Source: Litorivita sp050633545 (GTDB taxonomy: Bacteria; Pseudomonadota; Alphaproteobacteria; Rhodobacterales; Rhodobacteraceae). From it: DNA of 64,000 nt. Under the pieces are notes generated by a model. The model searched no databases and was not told the origin of the DNA. It was given only the letters and a program-made list of their open reading frames with translations. Shown here piece after piece: positions 24,158 through 33,299 of the stretch. Where the stretch lies: the NCBI GenBank assembly GCA_050633545.1, contig JBOEGS010000005.1, positions 186,001 to 250,000 on the forward strand, in the 5' to 3' direction. The translations under genes and the position numbers were made by a program. How positions within the stretch are numbered: position 1 is the stretch's first letter; every line of letters starts with the position of its first letter.

Positions 24158-24433
24158 GAAATATCTCCTCGGTATGGCGCGCCTGCGCCTGTGGGTTCGC
24201 GCGCGGATGCGCGGGGGGTCGGGCCGAAAGCCGGCGGCGGACGGCCGCGAAACGGGCTGCGCGATGCGGCCTGCAGCCTTCGCGATCCTTGTCCGGCCGC
24301 GCCGCGATGGCAAGGCCCGATGGCAAGCTCTCGCCCACACCTAGCGCGCCGCCGCGCGCTTGACCAGATAGCAGTTTTCCCCCCCGTGCAATTGCGCTAA
24401 CACAGAGGGCAGTTAAGACGTGGGGGATATCGC

Positions 24434-25651
24434 TTGGCCAGATTCGACAGATATATGCTGTCGCAACTCATGGTTCTGTTCGGCTTTTTCGCGCTGGTTC
24501 TGGTCTCGATCTACTGGATCAATTCCGCCGCGCGCCTGTTCGACCGTTTGGTGGGCGACGGGCAATCGGCGCTGGTGTTCTTGGAATTCACCGCGCTTAC
24601 CTTGCCCAATGTGATCCGCCTTGTGTTGCCGATGTCCGCCTTTGCGGGCGCGGTCTATGTGACCAACCGGCTCAGTTCGGAAAGCGAATTGACGGTGATG
24701 CAGGCGACGGGATTCTCGCCGTGGCGGCTGGCGCGGCCTGTCTTGGTTTACGGGGTGATCACCGGCCTGATGATGATGGCGTTGACGCATTTTCTGGTGC
24801 CGACCAGCCGCGCGATGATGAAAGAGCGCGAGGCGGAAATCTCGCGCAATATCACCGCCAAACTGTTGACCGAAGGCACGTTTTTGCACCCCACCGACGG
24901 CATCACCTTTTTCATCGGTGAAATCTCGCCCGACGGGACGCTGTCGGATGTGTTTTTGTCGGACCGCTCCAAAGCGGGCAGCGCCATCACCTACACCGCC
25001 GCCAGCGCCTATCTGGTGCGCTCGCCCGCCGCGCCTGCGGGGCAAAACGCCCCCGCCCCCGAAGACGGCAGCGCCGCGCAGCAAGGCACCAAGCTGGTCA
25101 TGGTGGACGGGATGGCGCAGCGGCTCAGCCAAGCCGACAATCGCCTCTCGACCACGCATTTTTCCGATTTTTCCTATGACATCAGCGGCTTGATCACGAT
25201 GGAGACCGTCGACACCCGCAATGTCGTCTATCAGCCCACGCATCGCTTCATCACTGATCCGCGCGGCTTGGCCGCCGCCACGGGGGTGGCCGAGAGCGAA
25301 GTGCTCTCGCGGCTGCATCAACGCTTTGCCGAGGCGCTTTTGTGCGTGGTCGGGGCGTTGATCGGCTTTTCGGCGCTTTTGGTGGGCGGGTTTTCGCGCT
25401 TTGGCGTCTGGCGGCAGATCGTCATGGCGCTCTTGCTTTTGGTGGTGGTCAAATCCATCGAGGGCGCGGTGACCACACCGGCGCGCAAGGGCGAGGGTCT
25501 TTGGCTTTTGGTCTACCTGCCCGAATTGGTCGGCTTTGCCATGGCGGCGGGGCTTTTGGCTTTGGCCGCACGCAAACGCGGGCGCGGATGGCGGCGCAGG
25601 GCGGGCGGCGATGACGCCGCACAAGACCCGCAGGCGGAGGCGGCGACATGA
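24434..25651 (+). CDS. lptF: LPS export ABC transporter permease LptF
   Basis: LptF pairs with LptG and the LptB ATPase to extract lipopolysaccharide from the inner membrane. The 405-residue protein starts ARFDRYMLSQLMVLFGFFAL and has three N-terminal membrane helices, a periplasmic beta-jellyroll domain (about 125-290) and three C-terminal helices. The coupling-helix stretch SSESELTVMQATGFSPWRLA is clear. The start codon is TTG at 24434; an ATG at codon 8 is the alternative but would cut the conserved ARFDRY. It overlaps lptG by four bases. A low-complexity insert (APAGQNAPAPEDGSAAQQGT) sits in the periplasmic domain. Confidence 0.95.
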   Translation: MARFDRYMLSQLMVLFGFFALVLVSIYWINSAARLFDRLVGDGQSALVFLEFTALTLPNVIRLVLPMSAFAGAVYVTNRLSSESELTVMQATGFSPWRLARPVLVYGVITGLMMMALTHFLVPTSRAMMKEREAEISRNITAKLLTEGTFLHPTDGITFFIGEISPDGTLSDVFLSDRSKAGSAITYTAASAYLVRSPAAPAGQNAPAPEDGSAAQQGTKLVMVDGMAQRLSQADNRLSTTHFSDFSYDISGLITMETVDTRNVVYQPTHRFITDPRGLAAATGVAESEVLSRLHQRFAEALLCVVGALIGFSALLVGGFSRFGVWRQIVMALLLLVVVKSIEGAVTTPARKGEGLWLLVYLPELVGFAMAAGLLALAARKRGRGWRRRAGGDDAAQDPQAEAAT

Positions 25652-26742
25652 GGCTGCATTTCTATTTCGCGCGCAAATTCGCCAAAAGCTTTTTCGGCCT
25701 TTCGGCGGTGTTCATCTTGCTGACCACATTGATCGATCTGGTCGAACAGCTGCGCCGTTTGGGCAATTCCTCGGCCAGCTTAGGCCAGTTGGTCGAGCTG
25801 ACCTTGCTCAATGCGCCGGACGGATATTACACGATTTTGCCCTTGGTGATGATCCTTGCCACGGTGGTCCTGTTTCTCGGCCTCGCGCGCAGCTCCGAGC
25901 TTGTGGTGGTGCGCGCCTCGGGGCGCTCGGCGCTCAGCACCCTGATCGCGCCGGTTCTGGTGGCGCTGATGATCGGATTGGTGGCAATCTCGGTGCTCAA
26001 CCCGATTGTCGCCGCAACCTCCAAACGCTTTGCACAGCTTTTCGAATTCTATTCGAGCGGCTCCGAAGAGGTGTTGTCGATCTCCTCCGAGGGGCTTTGG
26101 CTGCGCCAAGCGGACGCCGAGGGGCAAACCGTGATCCGCGCCGCGCGGGCCAATCCGCAAGCCACCATTTTGTATGACGTCAGCTTCATCAGCTACGGGC
26201 CAAACGGCCCCGTGCGCCGGATCGAGGCGCAATCGGCGGCGCTTGATGGCGGGCAGTGGCAATTGACCGATGCCACGGTCTGGCCGCTGACGGCAGGGAC
26301 CAATCCGCAAGCCAGCATGCGCCACTACGGCGATCTCGATCTGGCCTCCTCGCTGACCAACGAGCGGATATTAGAGGGGTTCGGCACGCCCTCGTCGATC
26401 TCGATCTGGGACCTGCCTGATCATATCGGCCAGTTGAGCCGCGCCGGATTTTCCGCCCGCCGCCATGCGGTCTGGTTCCAGATGGAATTGGCCAAGCCGT
26501 TGTTTTTAATCGCAATGGTTCTGGTCGCGGCGGCGTTTACCATGCGCCATGTGCGCTTTGGCAAGACCGGCGTGGCGGTGCTGAGCGCGGTGATGCTCGG
26601 CTTTGGGCTTTATTATGTGCGCAATTTCGCGCAAATCATGGGCGAGAACGGCCAGATACCGATTATTTTGGCCGCATGGGCGCCGCCGGTGGCTTCGGTG
26701 ATGCTCGGATTGGGGATTTTGCTGCATATGGAGGACGGATAG
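25648..26742 (+). CDS. lptG: LPS export ABC transporter permease LptG
   Basis: This 364-residue permease is the partner of LptF. It begins with the usual LHFYFARKFAKSFFGLSAVF and has three helices on each side of a periplasmic domain (about 130-265). The coupling stretch RSSELVVVRASGRSALSTLI corresponds to that of LptF. FQMELAKPLFLIAMVLVAAA marks the fourth helix. The ATG overlaps the lptF stop (ATGA), so the two are translated together in equal amount. The lptD start codon follows its stop with no gap. Confidence 0.95.
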   Translation: MRLHFYFARKFAKSFFGLSAVFILLTTLIDLVEQLRRLGNSSASLGQLVELTLLNAPDGYYTILPLVMILATVVLFLGLARSSELVVVRASGRSALSTLIAPVLVALMIGLVAISVLNPIVAATSKRFAQLFEFYSSGSEEVLSISSEGLWLRQADAEGQTVIRAARANPQATILYDVSFISYGPNGPVRRIEAQSAALDGGQWQLTDATVWPLTAGTNPQASMRHYGDLDLASSLTNERILEGFGTPSSISIWDLPDHIGQLSRAGFSARRHAVWFQMELAKPLFLIAMVLVAAAFTMRHVRFGKTGVAVLSAVMLGFGLYYVRNFAQIMGENGQIPIILAAWAPPVASVMLGLGILLHMEDG

Positions 26743-28989
26743 ATGCGCGCGCGCTGGCTTAAATCCTCCGGCACGGCGGCGCTTGTGGTCGCGGGCGCTT
26801 TGGCCTTCGGGCCGATGGGCGCGGTGCCCCCTGCGATGGCGCAAAACGCGGGCGCTTCGGGGGCCGCAACGGCGCCGCGCGCGGCGCAAGAGGCTGCGGT
26901 TCTGGTCGCCGATACGGTCTATTTGCGCGACAATGACACATTGGTGGCCGAGGGCGCGGTCGAGGTGCTGTATGGCACGCGGCGGCTGAACGCGTCGAAA
27001 ATCACCTATGAGCGCGGCGACGGGCGGCTGATCATCGAAGGGCCGATCCGCATCACCGAAACCCGCCAAGACGGCGAGAGCGAGACCCTGATCCTTGCCC
27101 AGAGCGCCGAACTTGACCGTGATCTGCAAGGCGGCATCATTCGCGGCGCGCGCGTGGTTCTGGACCAGCAGTTGCAGCTTGCCGCCCTGTCGATGAGCCG
27201 CGCCGAGGGGCGCTACAGCCGTCTTTACAAGGCCTCGGTGACCTCCTGTTCGGTCTGCGCCGCCAATGGGGTGCCGCAGGCGCCGCTGTGGCAAATCCGC
27301 GCCGAAAGCGTGGTCCATGACCAACAGGAGCGCCAGCTTTACTTTACCAAAGCGCAATTGCGCGTGCTCGATGTGCCGGTGTTTTATTTGCCGCGTCTGC
27401 GCCTGCCCGACCCGACACAAACCCGCGCCACGGGGTTCTTGATCCCCACGGCGCATCGCTCGTCGCTTTTGGGGTTCGGGGTGCGCGTTCCCTATTTCAT
27501 CGCCATGGGCGATCACCGCGACCTGACGCTGACGCCCTATCTGTCGACCCACAGCCGCACGCTGGAGCTGCGCTACCGCCAAGCCTTCCGGCGCGGACAG
27601 ATCGAGGTCACCGGCGCGGTGAGCCAAGACAGCCTGCAAGACGGATCGCGCGGCTATCTGTTTGCCAACGGGCAATTCGCCCTGCCGCGTGATTTCACCC
27701 TCAGTTTCGACATCGAAGCGGTCAAGGATGACGCCTATCTGGTCGATTACGGCTATTCCTCCAAGGACCGGCTCGACAGCGACCTGACCCTGACGCGGGT
27801 GCGGCGGGGCGAATATATCAACGCCGCCTTGATCAATTACCACACGCTACGCGACGACGAGACCAATGCGACCATCCCGTCGATCATCGGCGATCTGAGC
27901 TATGAGCGGCGGGTGTTTCCCGCCTTGACGGGCGGCGAATTGCGGCTCTCGGCAGGGCTGCGCCATTTCTACCGCTTCTCCGATCTCGATTTCGACAGCC
28001 TTGATAGCGACTCTATCGTCGACGGGCGCGATGTCACCCAGCTTGAGGCCGAGGCGCGTTGGATACGCGACTGGACCCTGCGCGGCGGGCTGCGGCTTGG
28101 GGCCACAGGGGCGCTGGCTTTTGACAGTTTCACCATCGCCCAAGACAGCACCTACGGCGGATCGACGGCGCAGGTGACGCCGATGGCGGCGCTGCGGCTG
28201 AGCTATCCTTTGGAGAAAACCGCCGCCAATGGCACCCGCCATGTGATCGAGCCGATGGCACAGCTAAGCTATACCGGCGGGGCCAAGCTCGATGTGCCCA
28301 ACGAGCAATCGACGCTCAATGAATTTGACGCGGGCAATCTGTTCTCGCTCACGCGCTTTACCGCCGCCGACCGGCGCGAGCGCGGCGCGGCTCTGGCGCT
28401 GGGGGCGCGCTGGTCACGCTATGGCGCCTCGGGCAGCGAAAGCACCCTCGTGTTGGGACAGGTCTATCGCGACGAGGCCGATGGCGATTTTACCCGCACC
28501 TCGGGCCTGTCGGGCACGACCTCGGGAATGCTCGTCGGGGCGCAATGGCGCGGCGCGGGCGGGCTGAGCTTGACGGGGCGCAGCGTGTTTGACATCGACA
28601 TGGGGCTGAGCAAGGCTGAGGCGCGCGCCGATTGGTTCAAATCGGACGCGATGAACCTGTCGGCCTCTTATGTCTGGCTGGGCGCCGATGCGGGCGAGGA
28701 CCGCCCCGATACGGTGTCCGAATGGTCGATCGACGGCAGCTACCGTTTGGCGCGCCATTGGATCGGATCGGCCAACTGGCGCTATGATATGGCCGCAGAC
28801 CGCACCGCCGAGGCGGGGATCGGCCTGCAATACCGCAATGAATGCGTGGACATGACACTTTCGCTCTCGCGCCGCTTCACTTCCTCGCTTAACCTTGCGC
28901 CATCGACCGACATTTCCTTTACGGTCGGGCTGCGAGGCTTTAGCACTGACACTATCGACAAGAGCTACACCCGTAGATGCAAGAACTGA
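26743..28989 (+). CDS. lptD: LPS-assembly protein LptD
   Basis: LptD is the outer-membrane barrel that, with LptE, inserts lipopolysaccharide into the outer leaflet. The 748-residue protein has an N-terminal signal segment, the OstA-like periplasmic domain (about residues 45-150: VYLRDNDTLVAEGAVEVLYG), and a large beta-barrel with alternating aromatic strands to the end. Two cysteines (SVTSCSVCAANG) lie after the periplasmic domain, and two more lie near the C-terminus (YRNECVDM and the final RRCKN), so inter-domain disulfides are possible as in E. coli. It starts immediately after the lptG stop and overlaps the upstream in-frame region of surA. Confidence 0.95.
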   Translation: MRARWLKSSGTAALVVAGALAFGPMGAVPPAMAQNAGASGAATAPRAAQEAAVLVADTVYLRDNDTLVAEGAVEVLYGTRRLNASKITYERGDGRLIIEGPIRITETRQDGESETLILAQSAELDRDLQGGIIRGARVVLDQQLQLAALSMSRAEGRYSRLYKASVTSCSVCAANGVPQAPLWQIRAESVVHDQQERQLYFTKAQLRVLDVPVFYLPRLRLPDPTQTRATGFLIPTAHRSSLLGFGVRVPYFIAMGDHRDLTLTPYLSTHSRTLELRYRQAFRRGQIEVTGAVSQDSLQDGSRGYLFANGQFALPRDFTLSFDIEAVKDDAYLVDYGYSSKDRLDSDLTLTRVRRGEYINAALINYHTLRDDETNATIPSIIGDLSYERRVFPALTGGELRLSAGLRHFYRFSDLDFDSLDSDSIVDGRDVTQLEAEARWIRDWTLRGGLRLGATGALAFDSFTIAQDSTYGGSTAQVTPMAALRLSYPLEKTAANGTRHVIEPMAQLSYTGGAKLDVPNEQSTLNEFDAGNLFSLTRFTAADRRERGAALALGARWSRYGASGSESTLVLGQVYRDEADGDFTRTSGLSGTTSGMLVGAQWRGAGGLSLTGRSVFDIDMGLSKAEARADWFKSDAMNLSASYVWLGADAGEDRPDTVSEWSIDGSYRLARHWIGSANWRYDMAADRTAEAGIGLQYRNECVDMTLSLSRRFTSSLNLAPSTDISFTVGLRGFSTDTIDKSYTRRCKN

Positions 28990-29009
28990 TCAGGCAGGAC
29001 GACACCGCA

Positions 29010-30320
29010 ATGACCCATCCCTTTGCCCAAGCCCCCTCCCCCGAACGCGCCGCGCGCGCGCAGGCCCGCGCGGTTGCGCAAGACCGCCGCACCGCGCCGC
29101 GCCGCGCCTTGGCGTTTTTGGCTTTGGCGGCGGCGGTTCTGGCCTTGCTGCTCGCCCTGCCGCGCGCGGCGCTGGCGCAAAACCTCTTTGCCCCTGTGAT
29201 CAAGGTCAATGACGCGGTGATCACCGGTTACGAGTTGGAGCAGCGCACGCGGTTCTTGACGCTTTTGCGCGCGCCTGGCGATCCGGCGAAACTGGCGCGC
29301 GAGCAATTGATCGACGACCGGCTGAAAATGTCTGTCGCCAAAGCCGCAGGGATCACCGCGACGCCCGAACAGGTCCTCGAAGGCATGGAAGAATTCGCCG
29401 CACGCGCCAATATGAACGCCGAGCAATTCATCCGCGCCCTCGAAGGCGGCGGCGTGTCCGAGCAAACTTTCCGCGCCTTTGCCGAATCCGGCCTCGTGTG
29501 GCGCGAATATGCCCGCGCACGCTTTGCCAGCCGCGTGTCGGTCTCCGAGGCCGAACTCGACCGCGCCGAACGCGCCACCGCCGGATCCGATGTGCGGGTG
29601 CTGCTCTCCGAGATTATCATGGTCGCCCCGCCCGCCCAAGCCGCCGCCGTGCAAGCGCGCGCCGCCGATTTGTCGCGCCTCGAAGGCGAGGCCGCCTTTG
29701 CATCGGCCGCGCGCAAATATTCCGCCTCGCCGACACGCGGGCGCGGCGGCAAGCTGGAATGGATGCCGCTGACCAAACTGCCGCCTGCCCTGCGCCCGAT
29801 CATCCTTGGCCTCGCGCCCGGACAGGTCAGCGCGCCGATCCCCCTAAACGGGGCGGTCGCCCTGTTCCAGATGCGCGCCATCGAGGAAACCGGCGTCACC
29901 CAGCCCGAATATTCCGCCATCGAATATGCCGCCTATTACATCCCCGGCGGGCGCAGCCCCGAAGCCTTGGCCAAAGCCGCCAAAGTCGCCGCGCGCGTCG
30001 ATACCTGTGATGATCTTTACGGCGTCGCCAAGGGCCAACCCGTTGAGAGCCTTGAGCGCGGGGCCAAAGCACCCGCCGAAATCCCGCAAGACATTGCGCT
30101 GGAGCTGGCCAAGCTTGACGATGGCGAGGTCTCGACCACGCTGACGCGGGCGAACGGGCAAACCTTGGTCTTCTTGATGCTCTGCGGGCGCTCGACCGAA
30201 TTGACCGAAGGGCTGGGCCGCGAGGATCTGTCCTTGCAATTGAAGAACCGCCGCCTTGCCGCCTATGCCGAAGGCTTCTTGGCCGAGTTGCGCAGCGCCG
30301 CCCGTATCACCGACCAATGA
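29010..30320 (+). CDS. surA: Periplasmic chaperone SurA (parvulin-type)
   Basis: SurA escorts outer-membrane proteins such as LptD through the periplasm. The 436-residue protein has a long positively charged N-terminus, then the signal helix (ALAFLALAAAVLALLLALP, ending RAALA) and a chaperone domain starting FAPVIKVNDAVITGYELEQR. One parvulin domain follows (SEIIMVAPP through GRGGKLEWMPLTKLPPALR, LALGPGQ-like LAPGQVSAPI). The start is set at 29010, where AGGA lies at a good distance; an ATG at 28977 in the same frame overlaps lptD and is possible. It overlaps pdxA by four bases. Confidence 0.92.
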   Translation: MTHPFAQAPSPERAARAQARAVAQDRRTAPRRALAFLALAAAVLALLLALPRAALAQNLFAPVIKVNDAVITGYELEQRTRFLTLLRAPGDPAKLAREQLIDDRLKMSVAKAAGITATPEQVLEGMEEFAARANMNAEQFIRALEGGGVSEQTFRAFAESGLVWREYARARFASRVSVSEAELDRAERATAGSDVRVLLSEIIMVAPPAQAAAVQARAADLSRLEGEAAFASAARKYSASPTRGRGGKLEWMPLTKLPPALRPIILGLAPGQVSAPIPLNGAVALFQMRAIEETGVTQPEYSAIEYAAYYIPGGRSPEALAKAAKVAARVDTCDDLYGVAKGQPVESLERGAKAPAEIPQDIALELAKLDDGEVSTTLTRANGQTLVFLMLCGRSTELTEGLGREDLSLQLKNRRLAAYAEGFLAELRSAARITDQ

Positions 30321-31300
30321 GCGCCCCCGCCCCCGTTGCGATGACCTGCGGCGAACCCGCAGGGGTGGGGCCGGAATTGGCCGTTGCGGCATGGCGCGCG
30401 CTGGGGGCCGATCTGCCGTTCTTCTGGATCGGCGATCCGCGCCATTTGCCCAAAGACGCCCCCATCGCCTTGATCGATGATCCCCAAGAGGCCCGCGCCG
30501 CCAGCGCCGCCGCCTTGCCGGTGCTCGCCCATGCCTTTGCCGGAGAGGCCCGCGCAGGCCGCCCCGATCCGGCCAATGCCCAAGGGGTGATCGATGTCAT
30601 CGCCCGCGCCGTCGATCTGGCGCGCAGCGGCGCCGCCTCGGCAATCTGCACCGCGCCGATCCACAAAAAGGCGCTCAAGGACGGCGCGGATTTCGCCTAT
30701 CCCGGCCATACGGAATATCTCGCCGCGCTGGCGGGCGGCGGGCCGGTGGTGATGATGCTGGCCTCGCCGCAATTGCGCGTGGTGCCCGCCACCATCCATA
30801 TCGCCCTCGAAGACGTGCCGATGGCGCTCAACCCCGCGCTGCTCACCGATACGGTGCTGATCACCCATGCCGCTCTGCGCCGCGATTTCGCCATTGCCAA
30901 ACCGCGCATCGCGGTGGCGGGCCTCAATCCCCATGCGGGCGAAGGCGGCGCGATGGGGCGCGAAGAGATCGAGATGATCACCCCGACGCTGGAGGCGCTG
31001 CGCGGCCAAGGCATCGACATCACCGGCCCGCTGCCCGCCGATACGATGTTCCACCCGCCCGCGCGCGCGCGCTATGACGCGGCGATCTGCATGTATCACG
31101 ACCAAGCACTGATCCCGATCAAGACGCTTGATTTCGACCGCGGCGTCAATGTCACCCTCGGCCTGCCGTTTATCCGCACCTCGCCCGATCACGGCACCGC
31201 CTTCGACATCGCAGGCGAGGGCGTGGCCAATCCGTCCTCGCTGATCGAAGCGTTGAAAATGGCGCGCGCCATGGCCGCCGCCCGCGCCGCACTGGCCTGA
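30317..31300 (+). CDS. pdxA: 4-hydroxythreonine-4-phosphate dehydrogenase
   Basis: PdxA oxidises 4-phosphohydroxy-L-threonine in the DXP-dependent pathway to pyridoxal phosphate. The 327-residue protein shows MTCGEPAGVGPELA at the start, the metal-binding histidines in YPGHTEYLA, LNPHAGEGGAMGREE, and MYHDQALIPIKT, and the C-terminal TSPDHGTAFDIAGEGVA. All family motifs are intact. The ATG overlaps the surA stop (ATGA). The gene order lptD-surA-pdxA-rsmA is widely conserved in proteobacteria. Confidence 0.96.
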   Translation: MSAPAPVAMTCGEPAGVGPELAVAAWRALGADLPFFWIGDPRHLPKDAPIALIDDPQEARAASAAALPVLAHAFAGEARAGRPDPANAQGVIDVIARAVDLARSGAASAICTAPIHKKALKDGADFAYPGHTEYLAALAGGGPVVMMLASPQLRVVPATIHIALEDVPMALNPALLTDTVLITHAALRRDFAIAKPRIAVAGLNPHAGEGGAMGREEIEMITPTLEALRGQGIDITGPLPADTMFHPPARARYDAAICMYHDQALIPIKTLDFDRGVNVTLGLPFIRTSPDHGTAFDIAGEGVANPSSLIEALKMARAMAAARAALA

Positions 31301-31317
31301 CGCCGATGCTTGCAGCT

Positions 31318-31340
31318 TCCCCAAATATCCCCGCCCGAGG
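31318..31340 (-). repeat. Dispersed intergenic repeat GGCGGGGATATTT, copy 1
   Basis: On the minus strand the sequence reads CCTCGGGCGGGGATATTT; its core GGCGGGGATATTT occupies 31323-31335. The same 13-mer occurs in the opposite orientation at 58614-58626. Here it lies between pdxA and rsmA. I recall similar GGCGGGGATATTT-type stretches between genes of other Rhodobacterales, but could not check. Confidence 0.4.
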
Positions 31341-31370
31341 CATTCCATGCCCGCCAAGGAGCACCGCCCC

Positions 31371-32213
31371 ATGAGCGCCATCGACACGCTGCCCTCGCTG
31401 TCCCAAGTGATCAAGACCCACGGGCTTGATGCGCGCAAATCGCTGGGGCAGAACTTCTTGCTCGATCTCAACCTGACGTCGAAAATCGCGCGGTTGGCGG
31501 GGGATTTGACGCAGTGCGATGTGCTTGAAATCGGCCCCGGCCCCGGCGGTTTGACGCGCGGGCTTCTGGCCGAGGGCGCGCGCCGCGTGCTGGCGATCGA
31601 AAAGGACGCGCGCTGCATTCCCGCGCTGGCCGAAGTGGCGGCGGCCTGCGACGGGCGGCTTACGGTGATCGAGGGCGATGCGCTTGATATCGATCCTCTG
31701 GCGCATCTGCGCGCGCCGATCCGCATCGCCGCCAACCTGCCCTATAACGTGGGCACCGAGCTTTTGGTGCGCTGGCTCACGCCGCCCCAATGGCCGCCGT
31801 TCTGGGACAGTCTGACCTTGATGTTCCAGCGCGAGGTCGCCAATCGCATTGTCGCCGCCCCAGGCAGCAAGGCCTACGGGCGTCTGGCGATTTTGGCGCA
31901 GTGGCGCACCGATGCGCAGATCGTCATGTCCTTGCCGCCCGAAGCCTTCACCCCGCCGCCCAAGGTGCATTCGGCGGTGGTCCATCTCAAGGCCCTGCCG
32001 CAGCCGCGCTTCGAGGCCGATGCGAAAATCCTTGAACGGATCGTCGCGGCAGGGTTCAACCAGCGGCGCAAAATGCTGCGCGCCTCGCTCAAGGGCGTCG
32101 CCCCTGACATTCAGGACCGGATGGAAGCGGCGGGGATCAAACCCACCGACCGCGCCGAACAGATCGATGTCGAGGGATGGTGCGCCTTGGCGCGCGAGGT
32201 CGCGCGCGGGTAA
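31371..32213 (+). CDS. rsmA: 16S rRNA dimethyladenosine transferase RsmA (KsgA)
   Basis: RsmA dimethylates two adjacent adenines (A1518 and A1519, E. coli numbering) near the 3' end of 16S rRNA late in 30S assembly. The 280-residue protein has KSLGQNFLLD, the SAM site EIGPGPGGLT, the acidic IEKDARCIP, the catalytic NLPYNVGTEL, and TPPPKVHSAVVHL. The start is set at the ATG at 31371, which has AAGGAG at the proper distance; an ATG 24 bases upstream is possible. It closes the lpt-surA-pdxA operon, 70 bp after pdxA. Confidence 0.96.
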   Translation: MSAIDTLPSLSQVIKTHGLDARKSLGQNFLLDLNLTSKIARLAGDLTQCDVLEIGPGPGGLTRGLLAEGARRVLAIEKDARCIPALAEVAAACDGRLTVIEGDALDIDPLAHLRAPIRIAANLPYNVGTELLVRWLTPPQWPPFWDSLTLMFQREVANRIVAAPGSKAYGRLAILAQWRTDAQIVMSLPPEAFTPPPKVHSAVVHLKALPQPRFEADAKILERIVAAGFNQRRKMLRASLKGVAPDIQDRMEAAGIKPTDRAEQIDVEGWCALAREVARG

Positions 32214-32321
32214 TCGGCGCGCGGGATCGGCACCCGAAATGCAGCCCATGCGCGGCGGCAACAGATCACGCCAACAAATGACTGCGCCAACAACAGACTG
32301 CCGCCCGACAAAAGACCGCGC

Positions 32322-32357
32322 AAAGAAAAATCCCCGCGCGGCAAGGCCGGCGGGGAT
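32322..32357 (-). terminator. Terminator of the prfA-prmC-DUF4167 group
   Basis: ATCCCCGC (32330-32337) pairs with GCGGGGAT (32350-32357). On the minus strand the hairpin is followed by TTTTTCTTT. It sits 28 bp past the DUF4167 stop codon. Confidence 0.8.
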
Positions 32358-32384
32358 GTTTCACAATGTCAAAAGCCTGCGCGC

Positions 32385-33062
32385 CTATTGTGCGGCGTCA
32401 CTGGTGCTTCCGGCCTCGGGCGCGGGCTTTTTGGCGCGCGGTTTGCGCGGCGCGCGTTTGGGTTTGCTTTCGGGGGTTTCGACCAGACCACTGTCGCCCT
32501 CGGCGTCATCGCCATTGCCCGCGCTCTCGCCGCTCACATCAGGTTGCGGGGCCGATCCGGGATCGGTGATAAAGGCGGGCAATTCCTCTTGCGGGCTGCG
32601 CTCGCGGCGCGGACGGCGCTCTTTGCGCGTGGGGGCCTCGCCGCTTTCGGCGGGGGCGGATTGCCCGCCGTCGTTTCCGGCGCCCTCGGAGCCGCCGTTT
32701 GCGGCGTTTTGCTCGGCGCGCTGGCGGTCACGTTCGGCATTCTGGCGGTCACGCTCGGCCTGACGGTCGCGGTTCTCGCGCTCTTGTTGCTCGCGTTTCG
32801 CGTCGATCTCTTTTTGCGCCGAGCTGAGCAAGCGCATGTAATGTTCGGCGTGCTGCTGGAAATTCTCCGTCGCAACGCGGTCATTGCCGAGCTGCGCATC
32901 GCGCGCCAGCTGGTTGTATTTCTCGATGATCTGGCTCGGGGTGCCGCGCACCTTGCCTTCGGGACCATTGCTGTCAAACACGCGGTTAACGATATTCACG
33001 CCGGACCGGTTGTTGTTGTTCCGGTTCGATTTGTTCCGCGAGCGGGATTTGGAAGATCTCAT
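32385..33062 (-). CDS. DUF4167 domain-containing protein
   Basis: The 225-residue protein has the DUF4167 region at the start (SKSRSRNKSNRNNNNRSG, then NRVFDSNGPEGKVRGTPSQI and EKYNQLARDAQLGNDRVATE). A highly charged Arg/Glu/Gln helix (about 85-125) and an acidic to basic disordered tail (KPKRAPRKPRAKKPAPEAG) follow. It is probably an RNA- or ribosome-associated protein, judging from its basic, Asn-rich N-terminus and from its conserved location behind prfA-prmC in alphaproteobacteria; function has not been established. It has its own 237-bp upstream gap, so it may also have its own promoter. A strong terminator follows. Confidence 0.88.
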   Translation of the reverse strand: MRSSKSRSRNKSNRNNNNRSGVNIVNRVFDSNGPEGKVRGTPSQIIEKYNQLARDAQLGNDRVATENFQQHAEHYMRLLSSAQKEIDAKREQQERENRDRQAERDRQNAERDRQRAEQNAANGGSEGAGNDGGQSAPAESGEAPTRKERRPRRERSPQEELPAFITDPGSAPQPDVSGESAGNGDDAEGDSGLVETPESKPKRAPRKPRAKKPAPEAGSTSDAAQ

Positions 33063-33299
33063 TGTAAGCTGTCCAGCCTTATGCGTTTGGACGTCGCTGT
33101 GGCCCGATATGCGCCTGAGGCGCGGGTCATTCGGATGAGCGACAATTTATGGCTTGGCGTCGTGAGGGACCGCAAAGGCGCTTCCACCGTCTCGACAGAT
33201 ACAGGGTTAAACAGCGCGGGCGGGCATGACAAGAGGGAAGTGACAGTTTTACGCGTAAATGCGCCGAAAAGCGGGGATAAGTCGCCTGATTGCAGCGAT

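Noticed and set aside
24158..24340. An N-terminal extension of PepA
   Set aside because: The added residues are Arg/Ala/Pro-rich without family similarity, and GAGGAG marks the ATG at 24157.
22805..24400. A 531-codon open frame on the plus strand
   Set aside because: It is antisense to pepA, which carries all M17 motifs. The translated sequence is His/Ala/Gly-rich and meaningless.
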